Below are positions 10,441 to 22,750 of a stretch of 64,000 nucleotides of DNA, piece after piece. The translations under genes were made by a program, and so were the position numbers. Origin of the DNA: Triticum aestivum (taxonomy: Eukaryota; Streptophyta; Magnoliopsida; Poales; Poaceae); contig NC_057795.1 in the NCBI RefSeq assembly GCF_018294505.1, forward strand, positions 227,720,493-227,784,492. The letters are read 5' to 3'. Below the pieces are notes generated by a model. The model did not search any database and was not told where the DNA came from. It worked only from the letters and a program-made list of their open reading frames with translations. Position 1 is the first letter of the stretch, and every line of letters begins with the position of its first letter.

Positions 10441-12888
10441 TGTAGCGATACAACACAAACGGATCGAATTCTCTGTGGTTAAGTGTCATCCCTGGATCGG
10501 TATGCTGACACACACAATACTCGAGGAATTATAACAGAGTTCAATCAGACACTTATTACATCGAGGTCCTCAAAAGAGTATTTATTCCATAAATATGGCT
10601 GAAGGCCAACTAAATAAAATAACTGCGGAAGCTTCGAAGATGAATGAGTCCATCCAATTCCACGACAAACTGAGTGTAGAGAAACGACCTATCGCCCCTT
10701 AATCCTCGTTGGAAAAGTCTGCAACATGAGACGTTGCAGCCGTGTAGGTTAGCACATGGAATATGCTGGCAATTTCACACCATAGAATAATAATGATAAA
10801 GACGATCTCTATATGCAAATTTAGCTGGTGGAGGCTCTAAGTTTACTTTTTGCATAAAAAAAATTTTACCCTACAACAAAGGAATACATTTTTAATTACT
10901 ACCAAGTTTATACCAATATTGAGGTGGTTCCTCCAACTCAATCCCTTAACCCAAAATTATTAATAACCCAATTCATTAATTAAGTAAAGTGATGAGATCA
11001 ACCAATAATTCACTTCTAGATACTCAAATTTGTCCATAACCGGGGACACTGCTAATCATGATTAGTTTGTACACTCTTCAGAGGTTTGCACACTTTTCCC
11101 CACAAGACTCGACCACCTCCATGATCGGAAGATCGAGACATAGTCTTTCTGAGGTATTTCCTCTAAACCCTGGGTAGACCGGTACACATAATTTCCCCTA
11201 CATCAGCTAGTCTACCACAGAAAGAGGTCACACAACTTACTCAACTATGCCAGAGCCCATAATGGCTTGTGACTGCACACACAAGTTTCTAGGCATGAAA
11301 TATCATATGATCCCTTTGAGACTGGGCGGCGGACCTAGGGTAATCACACGGGTACTCCGGGATCCCCTTGGGCAAGCACTGGTTTCTCCAGGTGCCCCCA
11401 AACAATCCACCTAGATGTGTATTAAAGTTGCCACCTTAAGTTTACCTAAAATTATAATCTTTCGCAACTTGCATGGATCGCACATACCAATCCCCATCTA
11501 CGAGCATGGCTAAGCAATATATGACATAACGAATATTATCGGGGTGATCAAAGGTCATATATTCCTACCACAAGTACTACATAGCATAACCACATGTTCC
11601 CAATCCTACTCATGCAATCTTTGAGGGTGAAACTAATGCACAGTAAAAACCGGGTATTGAAAAGTATGATCAAAGTGCGAACTTGCCTTGTTGACGATCG
11701 TTGAACTCTAAAGATTCGCAGTAGCAAGCCTCGCACTCCGGATGATCTTGCGAAGCAAGCATTGACACACATAAGAAATCAAGCAAAATCAAAAAGAAAA
11801 TGAATAAAAGACTTCGAAAAACTCCAAAAACAACCAAATAAATTTTATGTACAGAATGAAATTTTAGCACTAACAAAAATATGTGTGTTTGGGTTTAACA
11901 GAAAGTACACATTAGAAGCTTCGATTTGCAAAAATAATCATCCAAAACGGAGTTATGAAAGTCAAGTTATGGCCTAAGGAAGTTGAATCCAGATATGTTT
12001 GAATTCAAAATTTAAAACTTTCAAGAATATTTTTCGCTTGGTTCTCCGGATAGAGGATATATTTATGAACTAGTAGGAAAAATAATCTTCTAATTTGGAT
12101 CTATAGATTTAAGGATATGCTAAAAGAAAAATCTGAAAGCAATCTAAAACAAAGATTTTTCTGAAAAAAAACTAATTTTGGCCAGCGGTAAGTGGTACTC
12201 TCTAGTTGGTTGGGCGGATGTTTGCTGCTAAATTAGGAGAGGGCGGCCGATCCGTACGGAAAACATTTTTTAACTGAAACAAACTGAAGCATACAGAGAA
12301 ATGAACATACACTGGGACAGCTCTGGCATGGTGGTGGCAGCGGCTCCGGTGATCGTGGGTGGTGGCGGAGGTGTCTAGGAGATGCGGTGGAGAGTGGCTC
12401 ATCCGGTGGTGGAGTCAGTGAAGATCGACAACGACGAACGGCAACAAAACCAAGTGATGAAGTTCGCGTACTCCTGGTACTCCGGTGAAGACGACGTGGT
12501 CGGGGTGACTTCTGTAGATGGAGAGGGATCACAAACCATGTCAAACAGAGTCTAGGGATCATGAGGAGTCGGAACCCAAAAGGATAAGGCTCGGGATGGC
12601 TCACCGGTGTCGGAAACTTGCAACGAACTACAATGTCTGCGTCTAGATTGGAACGACAATTGCAAGCGACATAGGTGGTTTTGGAGAGGGATTTTCGACT
12701 GAATCAGTCAAGGAGGGTCGTGGCTATTTATAGGACATATTGCTTGGGCGAGAGGTTAACTAGAGTTAAGGTTTCCATGAATTTGAAAGGAAGCGGCGGC
12801 GGGAGCATGAACGCTTAGGTTTCTCTATTCATGGGGCGGAGGGGGGAGAAGAAAAAAATGTGGGGCCTAGGCGCCAGGGAGAGATAGA

Positions 12889-12933
<45 letters not shown>

Positions 12934-13625
12934 AAGGGAGTCAGGCGGGCGAGGAGATCAGGCGAGCGTGGGCGCTCGGCCTCTTCTTTATTTTTGAAGC
13001 ACTTGGGGCGCTAGTGCTCGCTCTTGCTGGCTAGTGGTTGGGAGGGTGATCGGCCTGGCTGGGCCATGGCCTTGCTGGCGTCTGGCTAGGCTGACTGGCC
13101 TTTCCCTTTTTTTTGAAAAAACTTTTTTTAACACAAACATTAAGGCATCAAAATACAATTAAAAAAATCCCAGAAAAATCCACATAGTTATATGTCTTAT
13201 ATATGACCCTGTGAACTTTTATCTGGCCTAAAATGCAAATTTTAAATATAAACATTTTTGCTATGATAATAAAATGTCCATCAAAATAAATTTGCAAATG
13301 AATTCCAATAAATATATTTTGATTTCAAATTCAGTTTCCAATATTTTCCTTCTAATTTTTAAGATGTCATTTTATCTTCTCTCTTTATTTTATTTTGATA
13401 TAATGGAAATGAATTTTGGTGAAACCAAATTTGATCCAAATTCCCAACTTCAAAATTTTCAAAATGGTTTTAGGGAAACGTCCAACTCTCTCTTTTGGTC
13501 CCTGAGTTGATCAAAGTTCCTTGGATCAAAATTCAAATAAAACAAATGGGGCAAAAATGCATAAATCATGGATGCATATGAATGACCTATTTATAAACAT
13601 CAAAATTGAAAATTGCGATGTTACA
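10441..13625 (-). repeat. Long (about 3.2 kb) 5' LTR
   Basis: The plus strand runs from TGTAGCGATA next to the PBS to ...GATGTTACA at 13625, i.e. TGTAAC...CTACA on the minus strand. The right border is set by the start of the tandem repeat at 13626. ORFs inside (for example 12233-12604) have no recognisable domain and are not called. It includes the (AG)n run at 12895-12930. Confidence 0.8.
12895..12930. repeat. (AG)n microsatellite
   Basis: About 17 AG units inside the long LTR. Confidence 0.95.
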
Positions 13626-14500
13626 GTGTCATGGCTTGGACACAAGCATGGAGTGCTATGGCATTTAAATTCCAAAAAAATGATCAGAAATACATGAAAC
13701 CTTGCTTGACGTAATGGCCTGCGACCAGGATGTTGTGATGGAAAAATTGGCCTATTTGATGGAACTTTCAACACACACCCCTCACAAACCGGAGCTACTC
13801 ACTAGAAGGCTCGTGGTTCCGAGAGGACACAATGCATCTTTGACGATGAACCTATGATAGCTTCCTCTTACGGCCTTCAAAAAATTTCTACAGTTAACAT
13901 GCACTAATACAACTGTCATGTCAAAAATTGCAAAAATTCACGGGTCATTTGACTTTTTAAGTCATTTAAGTGAATTTTTAGCTATTTACTGAACGTAATT
14001 CAAATTTAACTACACGTACATCCAATAGCTAACCATAACGGTTTTGAAAAATCATATTTGTGTACTTGTGTGCGAGTTAATTCCATGTGTAGTAAATTGG
14101 AAGATTCTCAAACATATTGGTGTCACGGCTTGGACACAAAGCATCGGGTGCATGCCATGGCACTTAAATTCCAAAAAAATCATGAATGATCAGAAACAAA
14201 TGAAACCTTGCTTGATGTAATGGCATGGCACCACGATGGTGTGGTTAAATTGGCCTATTTAACTAAAGCTTGGACACACATCCCTCACAAACCAGAAAAA
14301 CTCACTAGAAGGGACACGGTTCCGAGAGGGCATAATGCATGTTTGATGACGAACTGGCGATAGCTTCCTCTTATGACCTTCAAAAAAAATTCTACAGTTA
14401 ATGTGCGCTAATACAACTGTCATGTCAAAATTTGGAAAATTCCAGGGGTTATTTGACCTTTTTAAGACATTTAGGTGATTTCCTAGCCATTTAATGATCA
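13626..14500. repeat. Tandem repeat array, part 1 (about 500-bp monomers, types A and B)
   Basis: Units begin with TTGGACACAAGC-type (A, 13626) and TTGGACACAAAGC-type (B, about 14120) text, roughly 494 bp apart. The array is cut at 14500 by the CACTA element and resumes without loss at 45114. ORFs inside are repeat translations, not genes. Confidence 0.85.
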
Positions 14501-14523
14501 CACTACAAAAAAAAGACACATCC
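14501..14523 (+). repeat. Left CACTA terminal inverted repeat
   Basis: CACTAC plus an A run, then GACACATCC; it pairs with 45091-45113. Confidence 0.92.
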
Positions 14524-15351
14524 GTGAAATTTTGGGCCGAACAAACTTTTTTCCTGTCATACTTATGACACTTCTATGATGATAATTGTGACAAAACCCG
14601 ATATCATCATAGATGTGCTGGGCTCCTACTTCTATGAAAAAAATCATGACAGAAAATGGGCTTTTCGTCGTTGGTGGGCCGGAGACGTAGCTGCATGACA
14701 TTCTTTGGGACGGAAAAACCGTGGTAGGAGCGAGGGCGAGGAAATTTTTGGGGATCTCCCGGTTACGGTGGGTGGTCAGGGGCCGAGCGATGCGCTTTTC
14801 TCTCGTACACGTACGCGCATGTGTGCGAGGCGTTGGGCTCTAACTAAACCCGAGCGAGGCGTTGGGCTCTAACTGAACCCGAGCGATTGCAGTAGCTACG
14901 TTACTGAACCCGAGTGATTCCTTCGCTACTGCTGCTAACTAAAGCCGATCGAACCCTGCTGCCTCCTTCCCTTGATGAACAGTGAGTGTGAGCGTTGTTG
15001 GGGGGTTTGGATGAACAGGACCCCGTGGTGTTGCCTCTGGATGAACAAGACCCTGACCGATCGAGCCGGTTGGGGATGGATGAACAAGACCCCGGTGAGG
15101 GCTGGATGAACAGGACAACCCCGTGGAGGGCTAGTTGAACAATAGCCGGTGGAGGGTTGGATGAACAGTAGCCCGTGGAGGGGTGGTTGAACAGTAGCCC
15201 GTGGAGTAGCGTGCGGTGGAGGCTGGATGAACAGGAGCCCGTGGATAAACAATCATGGGTGGAGGCTGGAGGAGGTCAACGGTGGATGAACAGTAGCCCG
15301 TGGAGGCTGGAGAGTCGACGGTGGAGATGAACAGTATCCCGTGGAGTCCTG
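14524..15351. repeat. Left subterminal region of the CACTA
   Basis: Holds CTTCTATGATGATA-type motifs in both orientations (about 14570-14620), matching motifs at the right end, then about 30-40 bp tandem repeats built on GGATGAACAGTAGCCCGTGG (about 14990-15345). No gene. Confidence 0.8.
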
Positions 15352-15612
15352 TTTTGCGGTACGCCAGACCCCTCCCAATGAACAGGACCCCCGTTTCTAT
15401 CGTGGTGCTCCAACACAAGTCCGTTTCCTCCATTTTGCGGTACGCCACACCCCTCCCGATCAACAGGACCCTGTTTCGACCGTAGGAGGTCCAACACAAG
15501 TCCGTTTCCTCTGTTTTGCGGTACGCCAGACCCCTTCCGATGAACAAGATCCCGTTTCAACCGTGGCCGGTTGAACACAAGGCCGTTTCCTCTGTTCTGC
15601 GGTACGCCAGGC
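15352..15612. repeat. 81-bp tandem repeat
   Basis: Units starting TTTTGCGGTACGCC occur at 15352, 15433 and 15514, and a variant at 15595: a regular 81-bp period, 3.2 copies. Long ORFs on both strands here arise only because 81 is divisible by 3. Confidence 0.9.
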
Positions 15613-17970
15613 GTCGTTTCCATCGGCTGTTCCGTTCAAGCCCTCCCGATGAACACGAGACACATTCCATTCCGACCCAGCCGGTTGGCTCCCCATGAAC
15701 ACAATGACGACGCAGTTTCTCCGTTCACCCAGCCATGTACACGAGCCTGGACGTACGTATGCATGAGTAGGCGTTCGAGACCCCGCCCGCATGTACGTAC
15801 GTGGCCGTATTTACTTTCTTGCACCCTGGCCGCTGTACGTACGTGTATATGCTACGTGCGTGCCTCTAGTACGACACATGCGTGCCTCTACATCGACCAG
15901 TATGTACGTACACGTTCGCGACTAGAATGAGAATGCTATGTACGCTTCGACCAGGTGGGTCCCGACTGTCAGGCACCTCCCTGCGTGCAAAGATGTAGCT
16001 GGTGGGTCCCAGCAGTCAGGAGGCGAATCATTTTTTTGCCCGTAATATGGACGCATTTCCTTGCATGCAAAGATGTAGCTGGTAGGTCCCAGCAGTCAGG
16101 GGGAATTTTGTTTTCACGAAATATGGTGGCCCGTCCGGTGGGTCCCTGCTGTCAGGTGGAGGAATCATTATTTTCCGCGTAATAAGGCAGCACTTCCTTG
16201 CTGCGGCCGTGGACCCAGCTGTCAGCCTCTCCACGTACAGTGCTCTTCCGATGGAAGTCGTTCCCTGACCACGTTGACCACGCCGCGCCGAGAGCACCAG
16301 GGCGGTGGACGACGGCAAGGCCTAGGAAGGGGACGACGCGGAGCCGGGGCAGACGCGGCAGTGGATGCCCACGCGGAGAGGAGTACGAGGGTTCAATGGT
16401 TCGGCTTTGGTGTGAGGCTGTTGTCGCTGCAGAATAACAGGGGGTGTGGGTGAGTGGAGGGATGGCCTAGCCAGTGGTAGGAGTAGTAGGGGGTGGTGAG
16501 GCCTCTGCGGTAGCACAACCGGCCATAGGAGGCAGGAGCAGGCGGCACGACCGACACTGCTTTGGGCGGCTGGAGCAAGACGACCAGAGGTTGAAGAAGC
16601 ACTACGGCCGTTGGATGGACATCGTACGGTCACTGGAGCTAGAATCATTCATATTGACTAAGTTGACAAAGCCCTCCGTCCCCGTCAACTTAGTAGGCCC
16701 ACAAGTCAGCATCCCACTATGTTGTGTCCCAGCTAGCAGGGGAGTATTCATTTTTTTGTGCGTAATAAGGAGGCCCTTCCTTGCGTGCAAAGATATAGCT
16801 GGTGGGTCCGACCTGTCAGCGAGGAGAACATTTTTTTCGTGAAATACAAAGGCACTTCCGATGGGTCCCAGATGTTAGCTGGAGAATCATTATTTTGTGT
16901 GTAATAAGGAGGCATTTCCTTGTGTGCGGTCGTGGACCTAGCAATCAGCCTCTCAACATACAGTCCATGTCTGATGGAAGTCGTTCCTTGACCACGTTGA
17001 CCACGCCGCGCCGAGAGCACCAGGGCGGTGGACGACGACGAGGCCTAGGAAGGGGACGACACGGAGCCAGGGAAGATGCGGAAGTGGATGCCCACGTGGA
17101 GAGGAGTACGAGGGTTCACTGGTTCGGCTGTAGTGTGAGGTTGCCGTCGCCATAGGGTCTGGCTAGCAGTGGGAGTAGTAGGGGGCGGTGAGGCCTCAAT
17201 GGCAGCACAGCCGGCCACTGGAGGCAGGAGCAGGCGGTCTCGCCAGCGCTAGTTTGGGCGGCTGGTGCAAGAAGAGCAGCGATTGAAGAAGCAGCATGAC
17301 CGTTCGAATCAAATCTAACGGTTACTACTACTAGAATCGTTTGTTGCTTTGACAAGCCCTCCATACGCGTCAACTTAGTAGGCCCACAGGACAGCCTCCC
17401 AACTGGTGCGCCCCTGATGTCAGTGGGAGGAATCATTTTTTCACGTAATAAGGAGGCAGTTGATTGCGTGCTGCCAGCCCAGCGGAGGGAGTAGGGCGGG
17501 CCGGTGAAGCCTGCGCAGCATCACAGCGCGCCACAAGAGGAGGGAGCAGGCAGTCCCGCCGGCGCTAGTTTAGGCGGCTGGAGCAGGAAGATAAGAGATT
17601 GAAGAAGCACGTCAGCCGTTGGATGGACATCCAACAATCATTGCTGCTAGAATCGTGTGTTGACTGACAAAGCCTTGCGTAAACAAGTCAGCCTCAGAAT
17701 CTGTAGCGTGTACATCCCATTTGCTATTATTTTTATAATGTTTACTCATTTTCTAATTCATATGGAATTTATTGCAGCCCATTTTCCATTTTTAGAATTG
17801 CTGCCCGTTTTCTAGTCAGTACCAGGGTTAAGTTTTTTAACTAAATATGTGCAAATTTTTGAAAATTCGCAAATTTTTGTTGGGGAAGAAAATATTCTTA
17901 ATCCAAAAATTAGTAGCCATACTAAAAAAATTTAAAAATAAATTAGTACTATGTCATGTTAAATCCAATG
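15613..17970. repeat. Internal CACTA repeat field with an approximately 720-bp duplication
   Basis: Blocks with GGTGGGTCCCAGCAGTCAGG and GACCACGTTGACCACGCCGC recur: one block around 16194-16660, its copy around 16916-17340 and a partial third at about 17455-17660. From about 17700 the sequence is AT-rich. No supported gene. Confidence 0.75.
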
Positions 17971-17975
17971 AAATA

Positions 17976-18098
17976 CTCCCTCCATCCCAAAATTCTTGTC
18001 TTAGATTTGTCTAAATACGGATGTATCAAGTCACGTTTTGGTATTAGATACATCTGTATCTAGACTAATCTAACACAATAATTTTGGGATGGAGGGAG
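17976..18098. mobile_element. Stowaway MITE (Thalos-like)
   Basis: 123 bp, ends CTCCCTCCATCCCAAAATT and its inverse, TA target duplications at 17974-17975 and 18099-18100. Almost fully self-complementary. Confidence 0.93.
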
Positions 18099-18119
18099 TA
18101 TAAAATATCAGTGAAGAAA

Positions 18120-19869
18120 AAAAAACTAATATCCCATTTGCTATAATTTTTTTGGAGTTTTCAACCCTTTGATATTACTTTTAGCAGACACTAACCATAC
18201 TCTTCTGCCAGGCCAGAATGGATCCCTCTTCGTCTTGAATGATTTGCAGCCCAGTAAGTTCGAGAAAACAAATAGGCCTAGCTTGGTATTCTTCAAAAAG
18301 AAATACTGGGCTACCTATTTTCCCAAGGAAAAAAACTGCTAGGATGGTCATGTTGTTAGACGGGCCATAGAGACCGCACAACCCAATTTAGAGCCTGCTC
18401 CTCCAAATTACTACTCTAAAAAAAGTTGTGCAATTCTGTCGTTAATTGACTATACATTAAAAATGATGTGGGTCCCAGATACCAGCAGGGTGGATTAGAG
18501 TAAAAAATGAGGGGTGCATCTGAGTAGTAAAAGAGGCGCTTGCTTCTACTCGGGAGTGGACCTAGTAGGTCCGTACTATCATACTCACAACTATAGTCCT
18601 CTCCCGATTCACTATGTTGACAGAGACCGTTTAAAAAAACTATGTTGACAGGGCCGGACGGTGGCGCCGCGGCGAGCGCACCAAGGCGGAGGATAAAGTG
18701 TTGTCGCCAATGTGCTGGGCTGGGTTGGACATTCTTATTGAAAAATAAAAATGGACCCGAATTATTTACGATGTTGACTATGATTTGCATGGATCCGCTG
18801 GTTGCAGGAAGAAAATGCTGGGAGAAAGAAGACTGGTCGCTATCTTTGCCTAGTAATGATATCGACTGAATGTAATGACACTATCATAGGAAATAATATC
18901 CTCCTGTTAAATCATGAATTTAAAGAGCTGGTGCATGAGCATTTAGCATTATTTATTTATTTACTTATTTATGTTTAGGGGACCATGAGCATGTACCTGG
19001 GCCGGATTCATGTGAGAGCCTCCCTTCCAGTAAATTATGGGCTCCTCTATTGGGCCTTCATTAGTGGGCTGCATGTTATCAACAAGTGGAAAATGTGTTT
19101 CGTACAAAAAATAGTATGCACTACGTATGGTACGGGGCACTAAAGGATCGAACCGTGCAACGACTTCCAAAACATTGTGTTTGCCGTTCTAACAACACAT
19201 TTACTCAACCAACAGACGAAATATACTAATGATTGTACATTGAGAACAACAGCAGCAGCAACCAGGGCTGGGGGTGCAACATAAGCAGTAAGCAGGCTAG
19301 AAGAGTAAAGACGCAGCTCTCTCTTCCAAACCAAACATCTGCCATCATTACAAAAGGGCTACCAAAAAAGAACAAGTGTATGCATCAAACTAAATAAAGA
19401 TCCTACTACACCAAGTGTACGCATCTAGGTAACTAGCTCAGTTAGACGTTACTATTTATTAAGCTGTGGAGATTGGCTGACGGCTTGAACCAGATGGGTG
19501 CCTGACGGGGGAAACTCCAGCCAGCAGGTCGAAGTATGATACTTGCAACCCTCTCTCCTACTTTGGGCTGCAGAGCATGGCGGCACATATCAGGGTATGG
19601 TGCATGCAGAGACGCATGGTACACTGTGTACACACAGTTTTTCCTGAGGAACGAAACCGCGCTGCCATCATGATCCGTGCCGTCGGTTATCTCCTGGTTA
19701 ATCAGATAATTCAGTCCGACAAACAGAGAGCATGTACCAAGGCTACTTACCAGCCTCTAGTCAAAAATTCCTGAAGGCCCAGAGAAGCTGGGATCCTGCT
19801 CAGAGACCTTGCAGTGACTGTGATTGTATTCCTTGAAACAACACGTCCGTACGTGCGACCAATCATCAA
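18120..19869. other. Spacer inside the CACTA; probable 3' flank of the F-box remnant
   Basis: No supported coding region. Ordinary-complexity sequence; the stretch nearest 19869 would be the 3' flank of the minus-strand F-box remnant. Confidence 0.5.
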
Positions 19870-20872
19870 TCATTCACCGTCGTCTGATTGAGCCAGGAAC
19901 CACCTGCAACTGCCATGCCGCTTTTCTTTGAAAGGTTCTGGGATTAGGAAGGGTAGGGACACCAGGCGGCCTACAACATCATATGAAGTTGGAGTCAAAT
20001 AGAAAAGGGCTCTTAATGTAGTCAATCTTAAGAACATCATGTTATGAGCATGAATATTTTTCAGTAAATGTTGATAGTAATATAAGCAAGCCATCATGAT
20101 AACATAGGAAAGTAACATACTTCTGTAACAGCCCTTTGTAGCGATGACTGGAGTAGGCCAGCAATAGGTCCAGCCATAGAAGGAGTCGACAGTGTAAATG
20201 AAGCCCTTGTGTTCAATGGCATCAGAGAACCATGGAGGATGTATGATCCTGCGATGGACGTGCAGATTTATCCAGTTACCGCAGTGACCTTTCAGATAGG
20301 CGAGACCGCGGTTGAAGAACACAATTATCCTGAAGTCTTTATAATTTGCAGATCTTGTGGGCACTTGGCAGATTACAACCTTGAGCAAATCAAACTTGGT
20401 ATCATGTTGGCTACTGTAAGATTCCGAGTATTCTGGGCCGCGGTGCCAAAGCAGTGCAGTGTTAATCGAAGGAAGGGGGATCAATCACCGGGTATAGACC
20501 TCGACAAGCATCCAGCTGCCGCGATCATCTATGAGCACCATCCAAGACGTGTTCATGCCGACCCAGTACATACCATTAATGTAGTTGAGGGTGACGGGGA
20601 TCGGATCGCAGTCAAGGGGGTTGATGCTCGCCACCCTATGATCGTTATGCTGCGTGACATGCCGTTTTTGAAGATCAGGCGGCATCAGCAAGCAAGGAGC
20701 TGGCTTAAAAAGCTCCGGCCCGAGGGCTTTGAGTAAATGGTACAGCCCCGACGAGCACGCGGCAAGCGGCATGGTACTGAGATTGTCCACATGCGAAACA
20801 ATGAGCTTGATTACCTCTGTGGGGAGCAAATTTCCAGCCACTCTTTCGGCGGACGCTGCTCGATTCTGCCAT
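19870..20872 (-). pseudogene. F-box/DUF295-like protein gene remnant
   Basis: F-box proteins select substrates for SCF ubiquitin ligases; many grass members carry a C-terminal DUF295 domain. A possible start is at 20870-20872. The F-box-like helix reads NLLPTEVIKLIVSHVDNL with LAACSSGLYHLL. The DUF295-like part includes IPLPSINTALLW, LLKVVICQVPT, FRIIVFFNRGLAYL and IEHKGFIYTVD, ending WFLAQSDDGE. Defects: the first Met is out of frame with the F-box by one base, and TGA at 20485-20487 interrupts the frame. A GTATGT donor-like site near 20112 and acceptor-like AGs near 19990-19910 suggest a former intron. The reading is moderately secure; expression is unknown. Confidence 0.65.
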
Positions 20873-21552
20873 TGTTAGTGCTTGGGTTTCGGACGAGGGG
20901 GGAGGCGCCTTAGCGGGGATGGAAGATTGGACGAGATTATGTGCGGACAAATATGGAGAATCAAATATGTGTTGCGGGAAGTGGACAAGTGATGATGACT
21001 ACAACATGCCGCTTGACTTACGAGACACATACCAGTAGCGTAGGGTCATATTGATGCCAGACAACTTGCTTGAGTAGAGTAGTAGTGGAGTAGGACTCTG
21101 CTCTACTACTAGCACTGCATGAGTTGTATATTCTAATCTAAAATAGTTACAAACTTCAATGCCCGAGCATGGAACGACTACGAACCGCCATCAGTGCTAA
21201 CTCCAATCTCCAGCAAACGTTCGCTGGGAGACATGGCAGTTGCAAACGCCCGTGACGCAGTTACAATATGTGTGTAAGGGTGGCGGTTTTGTCAAATACT
21301 ATGGCCTAAAAACAGGCCACCATCGGATGGAAATCTGACGGTTACGTGGGATTCACCAGGATTGAGCTCGTGCCGAACAATCGCCAGATATCATTACTAA
21401 AAAAAGGTTAAAACACCCGGGGCTATAACTTGCACCGGCTGACCACTAACAATGATGCTAACATAGTTGTAAAATGGTCAAAGACCGTGTCTACATGGTG
21501 TTTGGAATTATATGCAAAAAAATAGCAAGATGCACGTGCATTACAGGGCACA

Positions 21553-21618
21553 CCATCATCACCAACTCAGTTTTTTCTCTACTCATACTCCTATAAAAGA
21601 CTCAGTTGGTGATGATGG
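21553..21618. repeat. Hairpin with perfect 15-bp stem (fold-back element core)
   Basis: CCATCATCACCAACT at 21553-21567 pairs perfectly with 21604-21618. Stem and loop resemble the centre of the fold-back element at 35891-36329, so this is probably a truncated copy. Confidence 0.75.
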
Positions 21619-22750
21619 AGGCGAGGAGGCGTGTTCAGCCGGGCGTGCAGCGGACGGTGCAGTACTATTCGATTTGTTATAAAAAAACAAAGAAGAGTAG
21701 TAGAGATAGAGATAACAGTAGAGACAGAGACTTAGGGAGGAGCACCATCTACTGCTTCGTGTGCTACTCCTGCACTCCATTTGGCGGCCGCAACATCCCC
21801 TATAGCCACTCCCTCCTGCGCTCCATTCGGCGGGCGCTGTTGAAATTTGGGGAGCGCACTCTCGCGACTGCTGGAAGCCATGACTTTACCGATGACGACT
21901 TCTTCCCCGACCTCGGCAACCTCTTCCTCAACGACATGGGCGACAACCTCAACGCCAACGGTGCTGCTCCCGTTGCACCGTATGTGTTTGTGTCATTCCT
22001 GTTCGAAATCGTGGTAGAATTCATGTTTCTACTCTGTATCCTAGATTCTATTTGTTCATCTACTATGCTAGTCCACATGATTAGTTCAATCTCTGTTATA
22101 GCCATCATGCTTTATTTCGTGCTTATTCGGATTAAATCTCGTAGTAACTTGCTCATATATTCAACTGGCTCAACGTCCCCTACAACCACTCTCATTTCAT
22201 GGACGGCCTGGTCGATGCCTTCAAGGAGCCCTTCGTCTACTGCTATGAGTGCCTGATGCTGTTTTGGGGCTCGCCGGCGGACATCGTGCATCACCTCACG
22301 GATGCATGCAGCGGTCACTACCGGCCCTTGGCGGAGAACATCAAGTACGAGACGTGCTACCCATTCACCGTGCCGGAGTCGCTGGAGGATCACTGCCGCC
22401 TGCTAGTCTCGGAGGAGGATCGCAACGTCTTCCTCTTGATCGTGGGCACCAGCAAGGCCCGCGGAGGCCGCTGCCCCGTCTTTGTAGTGTGCGTCAGGGG
22501 CGACGCCACTGACACTGGCACTAGCATGAGGCCGATATACGGGTGTGTCCTCACTGTTACTACCCCTCAGAGGTACATGGGCGTTGACACCGGCTACATC
22601 AAACTGACTAGGACTCTGCAGAGCTGGGACCTTCCCGCCGATGTGGACATGGAAGATGCATGGTATGATCTAACCCACAACACGGTGCATGGGGACTCCA
22701 AGGAGATTCACCTGGACATATGCATTACCAAGTTAAATGTTAAACATTAG
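21606..22750 (+). pseudogene. SINA-like (seven in absentia) domain gene, probably degraded
   Basis: The C-terminal 183 codons (22199-22750) resemble plant SINA-like E3 ubiquitin ligases, which bind substrates through this domain: YCYECLMLFWGSPADIVHHL (zinc-finger-like, some Cys missing), RLLVSEEDRNVFLLIVG, PVFVVCVRGD, and a terminal DSKEIHLDICITKL. The frame extends upstream to a TAA near 22145 that lacks a clean acceptor site. An acidic upstream ORF (about 21740-21979, DDDFFPDLGNLF) ends at a GTATGT donor-like site at 21980 and may be exon 1. No RING finger is visible. GC-rich codon use in the last exon contrasts with the AT-rich flanks and suggests a genuine former gene. Alternative: a lineage-specific SINA-like gene with altered splicing. 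Confidence 0.6.

Larger units (their letters stand above)
9181..13625 (-). mobile_element. Truncated Ty3/gypsy element (5' LTR, PBS, leader, partial gag)
   Basis: The oldest of three nested layers on the left. On the minus strand it reads LTR (13625-10441), PBS, leader, gag, and is cut at 9181 by an LTR insertion. Its right end abuts the tandem repeat array at 13626. The remainder (rest of gag, pol, 3' LTR) would lie left of the window. Confidence 0.85.

Noticed and set aside
12233..12604. ORFs in the long LTR
   Set aside because: GC-rich His/Arg/Pro-rich readings on one strand only, without domain; LTR position makes a gene unlikely.
13626..14500. CRISPR-like array from regular repeats
   Set aside because: Monomers are about 500 bp without spacers; this is a eukaryotic tandem repeat.
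15131..15792. Overlapping long ORFs on both strands
   Set aside because: They translate the 30-40 bp and 81-bp tandem repeats; no domain and conflicting frames.
20209..20736. 175-codon plus-strand ORF
   Set aside because: Antisense shadow of the F-box/DUF295 remnant, which carries recognisable motifs.
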